Source of the DNA: a beta proteobacterium AAP65
GTDB lineage: Bacteria; Pseudomonadota; Gammaproteobacteria; Burkholderiales; Burkholderiaceae_C
Direction: 5' to 3'
Assembly: GCA_001295865.1 (NCBI GenBank)
Contig: LJHW01000006.1
Span: forward strand, 186,001 to 250,000
DNA: 64,000 bases
The notes below the pieces were generated by a model. It saw only the letters and a program-made list of their open reading frames with translations. It did not search any database and was not told where the DNA came from. Shown piece after piece: positions 43,272 through 51,517 of this stretch (position 1 is its first letter; each line of letters opens with the position of its first letter). The translations under genes and the position numbers were made by a program.

Positions 43272-44276
43272 TCAGGCGCTCACCCGGCACTCGGTCTGCG
43301 AGCCGCTCCAGTCGGCCAGCGGGCCGGTGAGATCGACGCCGCGGCGTGCGGCCGTCATCTCGGCCACGATGCTCATCGCGATCTCGGGCGGTGTTTTCGC
43401 GCCGAGGTTCAGGCCCACCGGGCCGCGCAGCTTGAGCAACTCGCTCTCGCTGACGTCGAAGTCCTTCAGGCGCAAACGCCGGTTGTCGTTGTTGCGGCGG
43501 CTGCCCAGAGCGCCGACATAGAAGGCCGGCGTCTTCAGCGCTTCCATAAGCGCCAGGTCGTCGAGCTTGGGGTCGTGCGTGACGGCCACCAGCGCGCTGT
43601 TGGCGTCGAGGTTCATCGCGATGACGAGGTCGTCGGGCATCAGGCGCGACAAGGTCACGCCTTCCATGTCGGCCCAGCCTTCGTGGTATTCCTCGCGTGG
43701 GTCGCACACCGTCACGCGGTAATCCAGCATCACGGCCATGCTGGCCAGGTAGCGGCTGAGTTGTCCGCCGCCAATGATCACCAGCCGCAGCCGCGGGCCG
43801 TGCACAGTTTCCAGCACCTGGCCGTCGAAACGCAAGGCATCACCGTCATCGCAAGGGCGCAGACTGACGAGCCCCGTGGCCAGTTCCAGCCGGCGGCGGA
43901 TGACGCGGTGGCTTTCGATGGCCGCCAGCATGTCACGCAGCAGGCTCTGCGCCGACAGCGGCTCCAGCACGATCTGCACCGTGCCGCCGCAGGGCAGGCC
44001 GAAACGCTGCGCTTCTTCGGCCGTGACGCCGTAGGTCGTGGCCTGCGGCAGGCGCGGTGCGAGCTCGCCGCGTTTCACGCGGTCGATGAGGTCGTCTTCG
44101 ATGCAGCCGCCCGAGAGGCTGCCGGCCACCTGCCCGTCGTCGCGGATGATCATCAGGCTGCCCGGCGGCCGCGGGCTGCTGCCCCAGGTGCGCACCACGG
44201 TGCCCAGCACCACGCGGTGGCCGCGGTTCATCCAGTCCATCGCGGTGCGGATGACTTCGACGTCCATGCTGTTCAT
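43272..44276 (-). CDS. xdhC: XdhC/CoxI family molybdenum-enzyme maturation protein
   Basis: Predicted 334-residue protein of the XdhC/CoxI family, which binds molybdopterin cofactor, helps its sulfuration and inserts it into xanthine-dehydrogenase-type enzymes. The N-terminal XdhC domain has VVRTWGSSPRPPGSLMIIRDDGQVAGSLSGGCIEDDL (about residues 27-64) and the conserved FGLPCGGTVQIVLEPL. The C-terminal Rossmann domain starts RLVIIGGGQLSRYLASMA and ends GLNLGAKTPPEIAMSIVAEM. It is the last gene of the leftward arm of the catabolic island, and its likely client is the CoxMSL hydroxylase of the rightward arm. Confidence 0.92.
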   Translation of the reverse strand: MNSMDVEVIRTAMDWMNRGHRVVLGTVVRTWGSSPRPPGSLMIIRDDGQVAGSLSGGCIEDDLIDRVKRGELAPRLPQATTYGVTAEEAQRFGLPCGGTVQIVLEPLSAQSLLRDMLAAIESHRVIRRRLELATGLVSLRPCDDGDALRFDGQVLETVHGPRLRLVIIGGGQLSRYLASMAVMLDYRVTVCDPREEYHEGWADMEGVTLSRLMPDDLVIAMNLDANSALVAVTHDPKLDDLALMEALKTPAFYVGALGSRRNNDNRRLRLKDFDVSESELLKLRGPVGLNLGAKTPPEIAMSIVAEMTAARRGVDLTGPLADWSGSQTECRVSA

Positions 44277-44321
44277 GCGTCGCTCCTTCGCTGTCAGAGG
44301 GTCTAGCGTGCCACAGCTCGG

Positions 44322-45026
44322 TCAGACTGCGCAGTACTTGTCTTGAATCTCCTTGTCGGCCAGCAAAGCGCGCGCATCGCCCTCGTGGACGATCTGCCCT
44401 TGGTCGAGGATGTAGGCGCGGTCGCTCACGTTCAGCGCGCGCTCCACGTTCTGCTCCACGAGCAGGATGGTCGTGCCTTCGCTTTTCATGCGCTTGAAGA
44501 GCTCGAACATCTCGTCCACCAGCACCGGCATGATGCCCTCGCTGGGTTCGTCCAGCAGGATCAAACGCGGCTTGGCCATCATCGCGCGGGCGATGGCCAG
44601 CATCTGCTGCTCGCCGCCGCTCATGCTGGTGCCTTCCTGGTCCATGCGCTCGGCCAGCCGCGGGAAGGTCTTGGCGATCTCCTCGATGCGCGCAGCCTCG
44701 TGCTTCACGTCCTTGCCGGCGATCAGCCCCAGGCGCAGGTTCTCGCGCACCGTCAGGCCGGGCACGATGCGGCGGTCCTCGGGCACGTAGGCCAGGCCCA
44801 GGTGGTAACGCTTGTGTGCGGGCTGGCTGAGGATCTCTTGCCCGTCGAACTTCACGCTGCCGCCCCGGCGCGAGATCAGGCCCATGATGGTCTTCAGCGT
44901 CGTCGTCTTGCCGGCGCCGTTGCGGCCCATCAGCGTGACGATCTCGCCGGTGCGTACCTCGAAGCTCAGACCCTGCACGACGTGGCTGGTGTCGTACCAG
45001 GCGTCGAGTTGGTTCACTTTCAGCAT
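44322..45026 (-). CDS. livF: Branched-chain-type ABC transporter ATPase LivF
   Basis: Predicted 234-residue ATPase. Walker A is GRNGAGKTTTLKTIMG (about residues 34-49), the signature is SGGEQQMLAIARAM, and Walker B is LILLDEPSEGIMP; the closing VEQNVERALNVSDRAYILDQGQIVHEGDA is characteristic of the LivF subgroup. With LivG, LivM, LivH and the periplasmic protein it forms an importer of the hydrophobic amino acid uptake (HAAT) family. In this cluster the cargo is more likely the substrate of the molybdenum hydroxylase than an amino acid; that is inference. It follows livG by 5 bp and precedes xdhC by 45 bp. Confidence 0.95.
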   Translation of the reverse strand: MLKVNQLDAWYDTSHVVQGLSFEVRTGEIVTLMGRNGAGKTTTLKTIMGLISRRGGSVKFDGQEILSQPAHKRYHLGLAYVPEDRRIVPGLTVRENLRLGLIAGKDVKHEAARIEEIAKTFPRLAERMDQEGTSMSGGEQQMLAIARAMMAKPRLILLDEPSEGIMPVLVDEMFELFKRMKSEGTTILLVEQNVERALNVSDRAYILDQGQIVHEGDARALLADKEIQDKYCAV

Positions 45027-45031
45027 CGTGT

Positions 45032-45781
45032 TCAGCCCTGCCCGAGGTAGACGCGCCGCACGTCGGCATTGGCCTTGATGTCGGCCGGCGTGCCTTCGGC
45101 GAGGAACTCGCCGTGGTGCAGCACCAAGAGGCGTTCGCAGATGCCCATCACCAGCTTCATCTTGTGTTCCACCAGGATCACGCTGCGCTCGGCGGCCAGC
45201 GCGGTGATGAGGTCCATCATCACCACCGTCTCTTCCGGGCTCATGCCGGCGGTGGGCTCGTCCATCAGCAGCAGCTCGGGCTCGGCCGCCAGCGCCATGG
45301 CCACTTCCAGCGCGCGCTGCTGGCCGTGGGCCAGGTCGGCCGCGGGGCGCTTGGCGTGGGCGGCCAGGCCCACGCGCTGCAGCAGGGCGTGGGCGCGGTC
45401 GTCCACCTCGGCCATCGCCGCGCGCGGTTTGAAGAGCTGGTAGCGCGCATGCCGCATCTGCACCGCCACGCGCACGTTCTCGTGGGCGCTGAGCTGCTTG
45501 AACACGTTCGTGATCTGGAAGCTCTTGGCAATGCCGATGCGCGCGAACTCGTGCTGTGCGAGGCCCGTGATGTCGCGGCCCTTGAACTTCAGCCGCCCGC
45601 TGCTGGGCGGGAAGGCGCCGCTCACCACGTTGAAGAAGGTGCTCTTGCCCGCGCCGTTGGGGCCGATGATGGCGCTGAGCTTGCCGGGCTGGAAACTCGC
45701 CGAGACATCGTTCAGCGCCACGAACTTGCCGAAGCGTTTGCTGACGCCTTGCACTTCCAGAATGGGGGCGGCGGCCGTCAT
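45032..45781 (-). CDS. livG: Branched-chain-type ABC transporter ATPase LivG
   Basis: Predicted 249-residue ATPase. Walker A is GPNGAGKSTFFNVVSG (about residues 41-56), the LivG-specific GIAKSFQITNVFKQLSAHENV follows, the signature region is ADLAHGQQRALEVAMALA and Walker B is LLLMDEPTAGMSPEE. The end EGTPADIKANADVRRVYLGQG is the standard LivG C-terminus. Note that the signature reads AHGQQ instead of SGGQQ/SHGQQ, a mild variant common in this subfamily. Its ATG at 45781 overlaps the livM stop by 4 bp. Confidence 0.95.
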   Translation of the reverse strand: MTAAAPILEVQGVSKRFGKFVALNDVSASFQPGKLSAIIGPNGAGKSTFFNVVSGAFPPSSGRLKFKGRDITGLAQHEFARIGIAKSFQITNVFKQLSAHENVRVAVQMRHARYQLFKPRAAMAEVDDRAHALLQRVGLAAHAKRPAADLAHGQQRALEVAMALAAEPELLLMDEPTAGMSPEETVVMMDLITALAAERSVILVEHKMKLVMGICERLLVLHHGEFLAEGTPADIKANADVRRVYLGQG

Positions 45782-46728
45782 GCGCGCTGCTCCAGCTTCT
45801 TCATGAAGGTGCCCCAGATGCCGGCGGGGAAGAAGAGCACGAAGATGATGAAGACGGTGCCGACGATGGCCATCCAGTGTTTCGTCATCGTGGTCACCAC
45901 GTCTTCCAGCGTGAGGAAGACCCCGGCGCCGATGAAGGGCCCGAAGAAGGTGCCCATGCCGCCCAGCAGGCACATCATCACGGCCTGGCCCGACAGCAGG
46001 TAGTGCAGGCTCTCGATGGGCACCACGCTCAGGTGCAGCGCGCGCAAGGCGCCGGCCAGGCCGCACAGCGCGGCGCTGATCACGAAGACCAGCAGCTTGG
46101 TGCGCGCCACGTCGTAGCCGCAGGCGGCGGCGCGCTTTTCGTTCTCACGCACGGCTTCGATCACGGCGCCTAATGGCGAGGCCAGCAACCGCGAGACGAA
46201 CCACAGCGCCACCGCCACGAAGGCCAGGATGACGTAGTACTTGACGTTGGGGTTGAGGAAGTCGAGCGTGACGCCGAACACCTCCATCTGTGGCACCTGG
46301 ATGCCGCGCAGGCCGTTTTCACCGCCCGTCCAGCGTTCGGCCTTGTAGAAGGCGTAGTAGACGATCTGCGCCAGCGCCAGCGTCACCATGCTGAAGTAGA
46401 TGCCGCGTGTGCGGATGGCGAGATACCCCATCACCACGCCCACCAGCGCTGCGCTGGCCACGCCCAGCAGCACCGCCAGGCCCCACGGGATGCCCCAGTG
46501 CACCATGCCGATGCCGGTGAGGTAGCTGCCCACGCCGAGAAAAGCCGCGTGGCCGAAGCTGAGCAGCCCGGTGTAGCCGAACAGCAGGTTGAAGCCCACC
46601 GCGAAGAGGCCGAAGATGAGGATGTTGATGGCCAGCGCCTGGTAGGGCATCAGCAGCGGAAACACCAGCAGGAAGGCGATCACCGCGGCCACGCGGTGGC
46701 GGCGGATGAAATGGATGGCGTCAGTCAT
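45778..46728 (-). CDS. livM: Branched-chain-type ABC transporter permease LivM
   Basis: Predicted 316-residue permease with about ten hydrophobic helices. Family blocks are FGYTGLLSFGHAAFLGVGSYLTG (about residues 49-71), AIRTRGIYFSMVTLALAQIVYY, and AVRENEKRAAACGYDVARTKLLVFVISAALCGLAGAL, which contains the EAA-like loop that contacts the ATPases. It follows livH by 7 bp and overlaps livG. Part of the leftward catabolic operon. Confidence 0.95.
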   Translation of the reverse strand: MTDAIHFIRRHRVAAVIAFLLVFPLLMPYQALAINILIFGLFAVGFNLLFGYTGLLSFGHAAFLGVGSYLTGIGMVHWGIPWGLAVLLGVASAALVGVVMGYLAIRTRGIYFSMVTLALAQIVYYAFYKAERWTGGENGLRGIQVPQMEVFGVTLDFLNPNVKYYVILAFVAVALWFVSRLLASPLGAVIEAVRENEKRAAACGYDVARTKLLVFVISAALCGLAGALRALHLSVVPIESLHYLLSGQAVMMCLLGGMGTFFGPFIGAGVFLTLEDVVTTMTKHWMAIVGTVFIIFVLFFPAGIWGTFMKKLEQRA

Positions 46729-46735
46729 CGGCGAC

Positions 46736-47617
46736 TCAACTCATCAAGCCCGGCTTGCCGAACAGGCCCTGCGGCCGCACCAGCAGCACCAGGGCCATCA
46801 GCACGAAGATGCTCAGCTCGGCCAGGTCGGGCGCGAACAGCGAGGTCAGCGCGAACACCACGCCCACCAGCAGCCCGGCCACCACCGCACCCACCAGGCT
46901 GCCCATGCCGCCGACCACGGTGACGACGAAGCTCTCGGCCAGCACGTGCACGCCCATCTCGGGGTTCACCGCCCGCGTGGGTGCGGCCAGCACGCCACTC
47001 AGCCCCGCGATGGCGCAGCCGATGCCGAAGACCACCAGCCACACGCGCGAGATGTCGATGCCCAGCACGCGGCAGATCTCACCATCACGGCTGCCGGCGC
47101 GCACGATGAGGCCGTAGCGCGTTTTCTCCAGGAAGAGCCAGAGCGCCACCACCACCACTGCGGTGGCGAAGATGAGGAAGAGGCGGTACTTGGGGAAGTA
47201 GCCGATGCCGAGATCGACCGCGCCGCGCAGCTCGGGCGGCGTGGAAGACGGCAGGCCTTCCACGCCGAAGGCCAGGCGCATGGCCTCGATCAGCACCCAG
47301 CTCAGGCCGAAAGTCAGCAAGAGCGGGTAGTCGATGCCGCGGCCATAGAGCGGCCGCACCAGGAAACGTTCGGTCAGCAGCCCGATGCCGCCCACCACCA
47401 GCGGTGTGAGCACCAGGCTGAACCAGAAGTTGCCCGTGAGCCCCAGGAAGTACAGCCCGATGAAGGCCCCCACCATGAAAAACGCACCGTGGGCGAAGTT
47501 CACCACGGTGAGCATGCCGAAGATGAGGCTCAGGCCGATGGCCAGCAGCGCGTAGATGGCACCGAGGGCGATGCCGGTGACGAGCTGCAGGGCCAGCAGC
47601 GAGGGGGTGATCTCCAT
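46736..47617 (-). CDS. livH: Branched-chain-type ABC transporter permease LivH
   Basis: Predicted 293-residue permease with about eight helices. Family blocks are LVTGIALGAIYALLAIGLSLIFGMLTVVNFAHGAFFMVGAF at the N-terminus and MRLAFGVEGLPS plus AFVVTVVGGMGSLVGAVVAGLLVG near the end. The RDGEICRVLGIDISRVWLVVFGIG loop is the ATPase-contact region. It lies 16 bp after the binding-protein gene and 7 bp before livM. Confidence 0.95.
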   Translation of the reverse strand: MEITPSLLALQLVTGIALGAIYALLAIGLSLIFGMLTVVNFAHGAFFMVGAFIGLYFLGLTGNFWFSLVLTPLVVGGIGLLTERFLVRPLYGRGIDYPLLLTFGLSWVLIEAMRLAFGVEGLPSSTPPELRGAVDLGIGYFPKYRLFLIFATAVVVVALWLFLEKTRYGLIVRAGSRDGEICRVLGIDISRVWLVVFGIGCAIAGLSGVLAAPTRAVNPEMGVHVLAESFVVTVVGGMGSLVGAVVAGLLVGVVFALTSLFAPDLAELSIFVLMALVLLVRPQGLFGKPGLMS

Positions 47618-47633
47618 GGGGCTGCTTTCGAGC

Positions 47634-48884
47634 TCAGGCGGGTTTGTGACCCATCTCTTCGCAGCTGCGCAAGTTCTTCTCGTTGGCGTCTTCGATGGCC
47701 AGCACGTTGAAGACGTCGTTCTTGTCCTTCATGCCCTTGGACTTCGATTCGACGATGACCACGCTCTGCACGCTCTGGTGGTCGCACTTCCGGTAGAACT
47801 GCGGGCCCTTGTACCAGTCGTACTTCAGCTGGCGCAGCGCGATCGCCACGCGCTGCGAATCGGTGGCGTCGGCGTTTTTCACGGCCTGCAGCACGCTCAG
47901 GATGCCGGCGTAACCCAAAGCGCCGTAGTCGGACGGCACGGCGCCGTTGTAGGCCTTGCGGAAGGCGTCGTTGAACTTCTTCGCGCTGGGGATCTTGTCT
48001 TCCATGCCCCAGTAGTAGCTGGTGCCGCCGAGCACGCCCTCGAAGGCGTCGGCGCCACCGGCCACGCGGCTGGTGTACAGCAGTACGGGCGCGATGATCT
48101 TCGTGCCTTGCTTGAGGCCGAAATCGGTGGCCTGCTTAGCACTGTTCACCAGGTCACGACCGAAGTTGCAGAGGACGAGGATGTCGGGCTTCAGCGCCTG
48201 GATGCGCGGCAGGAAGGCGCTGTAGTCAGCGGCGCCCAGCGGGTGGCGGATGTCGGCCACAGTTTGCGCGCCCAGGGCCTGGCCGGCGCGCTGGAAGCCG
48301 CGCACCATCTCGTGGCCGTAGGCGTAGTCGGCCGTCAGGTAAGCGATGCGTTTGCCGAACTTCGGGAAGGCGTAACGCGCCACGGCACCGGCCGTGAGGT
48401 GCGGATTCAGCGCCTCGTGGAAGGTGTAGAGGCTCCAGTCTTTGGCCTCGTTGATGGCATCGCTCTGGCTGATGCTGTTGAACAGCACCTTGCGCTCGCG
48501 CGTGACGGCGTTGATGCTGAGCTGCGTGGCTGCGCTCAAAGATCCGACGACGAAGTTGACCTTGTCCTTCTCGATCAGCTCCAGCGTGCGCGTGGCGGCT
48601 TCGCCGGGGTTGAGCTTGTCGTCGCGCACCAGCAGCTCGGCCTTCTGGCCCTTGTGCCCGCCGGCGGCGTTCCACTCCTTCACCGCCAGTTCGGCGGCGC
48701 GCACCTGGTCTTGCGCCTCGGCGCTGAAGGGGCCGGTCAGCGGCACCGGGAAGCCGATCTTGATGGGGGCCCCCTGGGCGCGGGCGATGTTGAACAGCGC
48801 GGGGGCGGTGGCCAGGGCACCGCCTGCCAGCACCAGTTGGCGGCGGCGGGGGCTGTTCACGGGCTTGACGGGCAGGTCGTTCAT
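47634..48884 (-). CDS. Periplasmic substrate-binding protein of the Liv-type importer
   Basis: Predicted 416-residue type I periplasmic binding protein. The N-terminus has a twin-arginine motif (SPRRRQLVLAGGALATAPALF) and an Ala-Gln cleavage site, so Tat export is likely. The mature domain starts APIKIGFPVPLTGPFSAEAQDQVRAAELAVKEWNAAGG and contains VNFVVGSLSAATQLSINAVTRERKVLFNS and AYLTADYAYGHEMVRGFQRAGQALGAQ. It belongs with amide, urea and aromatic-compound binding proteins of the HAAT family as much as with leucine-binding ones, so the ligand cannot be read from sequence. It is placed directly after the flavin monooxygenase gene (42 bp). Confidence 0.92.
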   Translation of the reverse strand: MNDLPVKPVNSPRRRQLVLAGGALATAPALFNIARAQGAPIKIGFPVPLTGPFSAEAQDQVRAAELAVKEWNAAGGHKGQKAELLVRDDKLNPGEAATRTLELIEKDKVNFVVGSLSAATQLSINAVTRERKVLFNSISQSDAINEAKDWSLYTFHEALNPHLTAGAVARYAFPKFGKRIAYLTADYAYGHEMVRGFQRAGQALGAQTVADIRHPLGAADYSAFLPRIQALKPDILVLCNFGRDLVNSAKQATDFGLKQGTKIIAPVLLYTSRVAGGADAFEGVLGGTSYYWGMEDKIPSAKKFNDAFRKAYNGAVPSDYGALGYAGILSVLQAVKNADATDSQRVAIALRQLKYDWYKGPQFYRKCDHQSVQSVVIVESKSKGMKDKNDVFNVLAIEDANEKNLRSCEEMGHKPA

Positions 48885-48926
48885 CGGGCTTGTCTCCTTC
48901 GGGTTGAAAGAAAAAGGCGGGCTTCT

Positions 48927-50159
48927 TCAGGCGGCCAGCGCTTCGGGGGGGTAGGTGTCGAACAGGGCCGGGTCGATGGCCGTCTGCTGCATGGGGCCGC
49001 GCGGGTCGCGGTAGGGCGGTGCGCTGCCCGGGGGCAGGGCCAGTGGCGCGCCCAGCAGGCGTGCGCGCTGCACCACGGCCGCGGCGGCGGCGTGGCGTTC
49101 GGTCTCGTAGTGGCGCAGCGCCTCGGGTGTGGCGCCGTGCCGTGCGATGCAGGCCGCCAGCGAGGCGGCGTCGTCGCCGGCCTTGGCCACGCCCATGCCC
49201 ACATGCGGCCGCGCCACAAAGGCGGCGTCGCCCATCAGCGCGATGCGGCCATGCGCCAGGCGCGGCGAAACCAGGTCGTAGATGGGCTGGAGGAAAGGCT
49301 GCGCGGTCTTTTCCACGATCTCCGCGAACTGCGGCGCCAGCTTCTCGCGCGCCGCCTGCCGCATGGCCGCGATGTGGCGCCAGTTCACCAGCTGCGGCGG
49401 GATGCCTTCGGCGTGGTGCACGCCATCGGCATCGGTCAGCAGCGCCTGCAGTTCGGCCGGCGTGGGCGCGGGGCGGTACCAGACGAAGTTCCAGCGGCGT
49501 TGGCCGACCGCGGTGCTGTTGCCTTGCGCGCCATGGTCGCCGGCCACGGGGTAGCCGATCATCTGTTCGCCTGCCGGCAAGCCGAAGCCGAAGTGCGGGA
49601 ACAGCGTTTCGCGCGTGTGGCGCGAGAGCACGGCTTCATCGCACACGCCGCGCCAGGCCACGTAGCCGGCGTACAGCGGCTTCACCTCGGGCTGCCACTG
49701 CTGGCGCACCGTGCTGCGGATGCCGTCGGCGGCGATCAGCAAATCGGCCTGCAGCGTCTCGCCGCCTGCCAGCTGCACCTGCACGCCGTCGTTCAGCGGC
49801 GTAACGCTGTCGACGGCCGCGCCCAGGCGGTGGCGCTCGGCGGGCAGGGCCTCGCTCAGCAGCGTGTAGAGGCGCCCCCACGACGTGAGGATCTGCGGAT
49901 GCGCCCAGCGGCACAGCGCCTGCCCGTCGGGGCCCAGCACCACACGTGCAGCCACGGCCACGCCCAGCGTTTCATCGACCACGGCGCCGGCCTCGCGCAG
50001 CGTCTGGCGCAGGCCTTCGTGGGTGACGATGCCGGCGCCCCGGCCTTGCAACGAGCGCGGCGAGCGCTCCAGCACCGTCACGTCATGCCCGCCGCGCAGC
50101 AGCAGGTTGGCGGCCATCAGGCCGCCCAGCGAACCACCGACGACGAGGATGCGGGCCAT
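48927..50159 (-). CDS. FAD-dependent monooxygenase, 2,6-dihydroxypyridine hydroxylase-like
   Basis: Predicted 410-residue class A flavin hydroxylase. The FAD Rossmann motif is VVGGSLGGLMAANLLLRGG (about residues 6-24), ending in the ribose-binding Glu (VLER). The NAD(P)H/FAD DG motif is LLIAADGIRSTV, and the GD motif with its neighbourhood IALMGDAAFVARPHVGMGVAKAGDDAASLA is the pattern I associate with 2,6-dihydroxypyridine 3-hydroxylase of nicotine/pyridine degradation. Such an enzyme adds a hydroxyl to an already hydroxylated N-heteroaromatic ring. Its neighbours, a molybdenum hydroxylase and a VOC protein, fit that pathway type. The exact substrate is inferred only to this level. Confidence 0.85.
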   Translation of the reverse strand: MARILVVGGSLGGLMAANLLLRGGHDVTVLERSPRSLQGRGAGIVTHEGLRQTLREAGAVVDETLGVAVAARVVLGPDGQALCRWAHPQILTSWGRLYTLLSEALPAERHRLGAAVDSVTPLNDGVQVQLAGGETLQADLLIAADGIRSTVRQQWQPEVKPLYAGYVAWRGVCDEAVLSRHTRETLFPHFGFGLPAGEQMIGYPVAGDHGAQGNSTAVGQRRWNFVWYRPAPTPAELQALLTDADGVHHAEGIPPQLVNWRHIAAMRQAAREKLAPQFAEIVEKTAQPFLQPIYDLVSPRLAHGRIALMGDAAFVARPHVGMGVAKAGDDAASLAACIARHGATPEALRHYETERHAAAAAVVQRARLLGAPLALPPGSAPPYRDPRGPMQQTAIDPALFDTYPPEALAA

Positions 50160-50167
50160 GGCTGCGG

Positions 50168-50632
50168 TCAGGCCGCCGTGGCCGCCGCGGCGTCCAGCGC
50201 GGCCTTCTCGGCTGCCGGGAAGTTCAGCTCGACGACGATGCCGTTGGGGTCGTCGACGAACACTTGGTGCAGGCCCAGCAGCGGCACCGTGCGTTCGCGC
50301 AGTTCGATGCCTTGCGACTGCAGGCGCTGCAGCATCGCCGGCAGGCCGGTGGCGAAAAAGGCCACGTGGTCGACCGCGCCGCTGCCTTGCAGGCTGACTT
50401 CTTCGCGGTCGCCCAAGTAGGCTTTCAGGCCTTCGGGATCGTTGCGGTCGATGCCGATGATGTGCACGGCGGCGTTGGCCCAGACCGCGGTGTCACCCTG
50501 GTAAAGCCAGAGCCCTGGAAAGGGAAACGGCGGCCGCGGCCCCACCTGCAGGCCGAGCAGGCCGCAATAGAAACGTTCGCACGCGGCCAGGTCGGCGGTG
50601 CGGATGGAGTAGTGGTTCAGGCTCAGCGACAT
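50168..50632 (-). CDS. VOC (glyoxalase/dioxygenase fold) protein
   Basis: Predicted 154-residue vicinal oxygen chelate protein with two beta-alpha-beta-beta-beta units. Likely metal ligands are His7 (LNHYSI), a His in GAVDHVAFFA and a Glu in GIVVELNF; FVDDPNGIVVELNFP is the typical closing motif. The family includes glyoxalases, extradiol dioxygenases and antibiotic-resistance proteins. It lies between the TetR gene (20 bp) and the flavin monooxygenase (8 bp), so a ring-cleavage or isomerisation role in the same pathway is likely. It is short for a complete extradiol dioxygenase, which favours a small lyase or isomerase. Confidence 0.87.
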   Translation of the reverse strand: MSLSLNHYSIRTADLAACERFYCGLLGLQVGPRPPFPFPGLWLYQGDTAVWANAAVHIIGIDRNDPEGLKAYLGDREEVSLQGSGAVDHVAFFATGLPAMLQRLQSQGIELRERTVPLLGLHQVFVDDPNGIVVELNFPAAEKAALDAAAATAA

Positions 50633-50652
50633 GGTGTCGGTCCTTCTCCGGT

Positions 50653-51384
50653 TCAGGCGCGCGCGCTCGCGACCTGCGTGATGATTTCTGGGGCTTGCAA
50701 GAGCAGGCCGCGGATGCGGTCGGCGATGAAGCTGTCGGTCAGCGCGGCATCCCCCTGGCCCGTGTAGCCCTGCTGGTAGACCAGCGGCCAGATGCCCAGG
50801 TGGTAGATCAACCCGCCGTGGAAGGCCATCAGCAGGCCTTCCTCGCGCGCGCTGGCCTTGGCCTTGCTGCGGCTGCCGGCGGCGCGGCGCACTTCGCGCA
50901 GCAGGCGTGGAAAGAGCCGCTCGCGCACCAGCGCGAAGTAGCGATTGGGAATGAGCCCGTCACTCAGGCCCGAGTGCACCAGGATGCGCAGCCACTCGGG
51001 CGTGAGGATGGCGGGCAGGTACTCGCGGTAGAAGGCCTGCAGCTTGTCGGCCACGGGCCGCTGCGGGTCGTCGAGCAGGGCTTCCCAGCGCGTGTCCCAG
51101 CGGCCGGCGATGGTCTCTTCGTAGACGCGTTCGATCAGCTGCCGCTTGGTGGGGAAGTAGTGGTACAGCAGCGTGTGCGCGATGCCGAGCTCGGCAGCCA
51201 GCTCGCGCATCTGCGCCTCCAGCCCGCGGCGCGCGAAGAACTCGGTGGCGCCTTCGAGGATCTGCTGCTCGCGCTCCCGCGCGTCCAGTCGCTTGCGGCC
51301 GGCCGCAGCCGGCGTGGGCGCGCGCTCAGCCGCCGTCGCCTTGGAGGCGCCGCGCTTGGGCCGGGTTTCTGCGGTATTGACCAT
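50653..51384 (-). CDS. TetR family regulator of the catabolic island
   Basis: Predicted 243-residue TetR-type repressor. The helix-turn-helix region is REQQILEGATEFFARRGLEAQMRELAAELGIAHTLLYHYFPTKRQLIERVYEETI (about residues 37-90). A ligand-binding helical domain follows. A long basic, Ala-rich N-terminal tail (RPKRGASKATAAERAPTPAAAGRKR) precedes it. I use ATG 51384; the upstream ATG at 51432 would put the operator-like dyad inside the gene. It heads the leftward operon and is divergent from the coxM-type gene, so it probably controls both arms and its own synthesis. Confidence 0.9.
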   Translation of the reverse strand: MVNTAETRPKRGASKATAAERAPTPAAAGRKRLDAREREQQILEGATEFFARRGLEAQMRELAAELGIAHTLLYHYFPTKRQLIERVYEETIAGRWDTRWEALLDDPQRPVADKLQAFYREYLPAILTPEWLRILVHSGLSDGLIPNRYFALVRERLFPRLLREVRRAAGSRSKAKASAREEGLLMAFHGGLIYHLGIWPLVYQQGYTGQGDAALTDSFIADRIRGLLLQAPEIITQVASARA

Positions 51385-51386
51385 CT

Positions 51387-51425
51387 GCTCAACTCTGCTG
51401 AAATTGTTGAGCGCGTGCTCAACAA
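51387..51425. promoter_or_regulatory. TetR operator candidate between the two arms of the island
   Basis: The main dyad has 9-bp arms TTGTTGAGC (51404-51412) and GCTCAACAA (51417-51425) around the spacer GCGT. A third half-site, GCTCAAC, lies at 51387-51393 and forms a second inverted pair with GTTGAGC. The region is between the TetR start (51384) and the coxM-type start (51518), the normal place for a TetR autoregulatory operator. Confidence 0.75.
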
Positions 51426-51517
51426 GCCCCATCCCGACAAACCCTGAAGCGCTGCGCGGGGTGGCGGGCCGGCTTCATCAGCCGCTGCGCCCCTTCAAAA
51501 CGGATGGAGACACGGCC

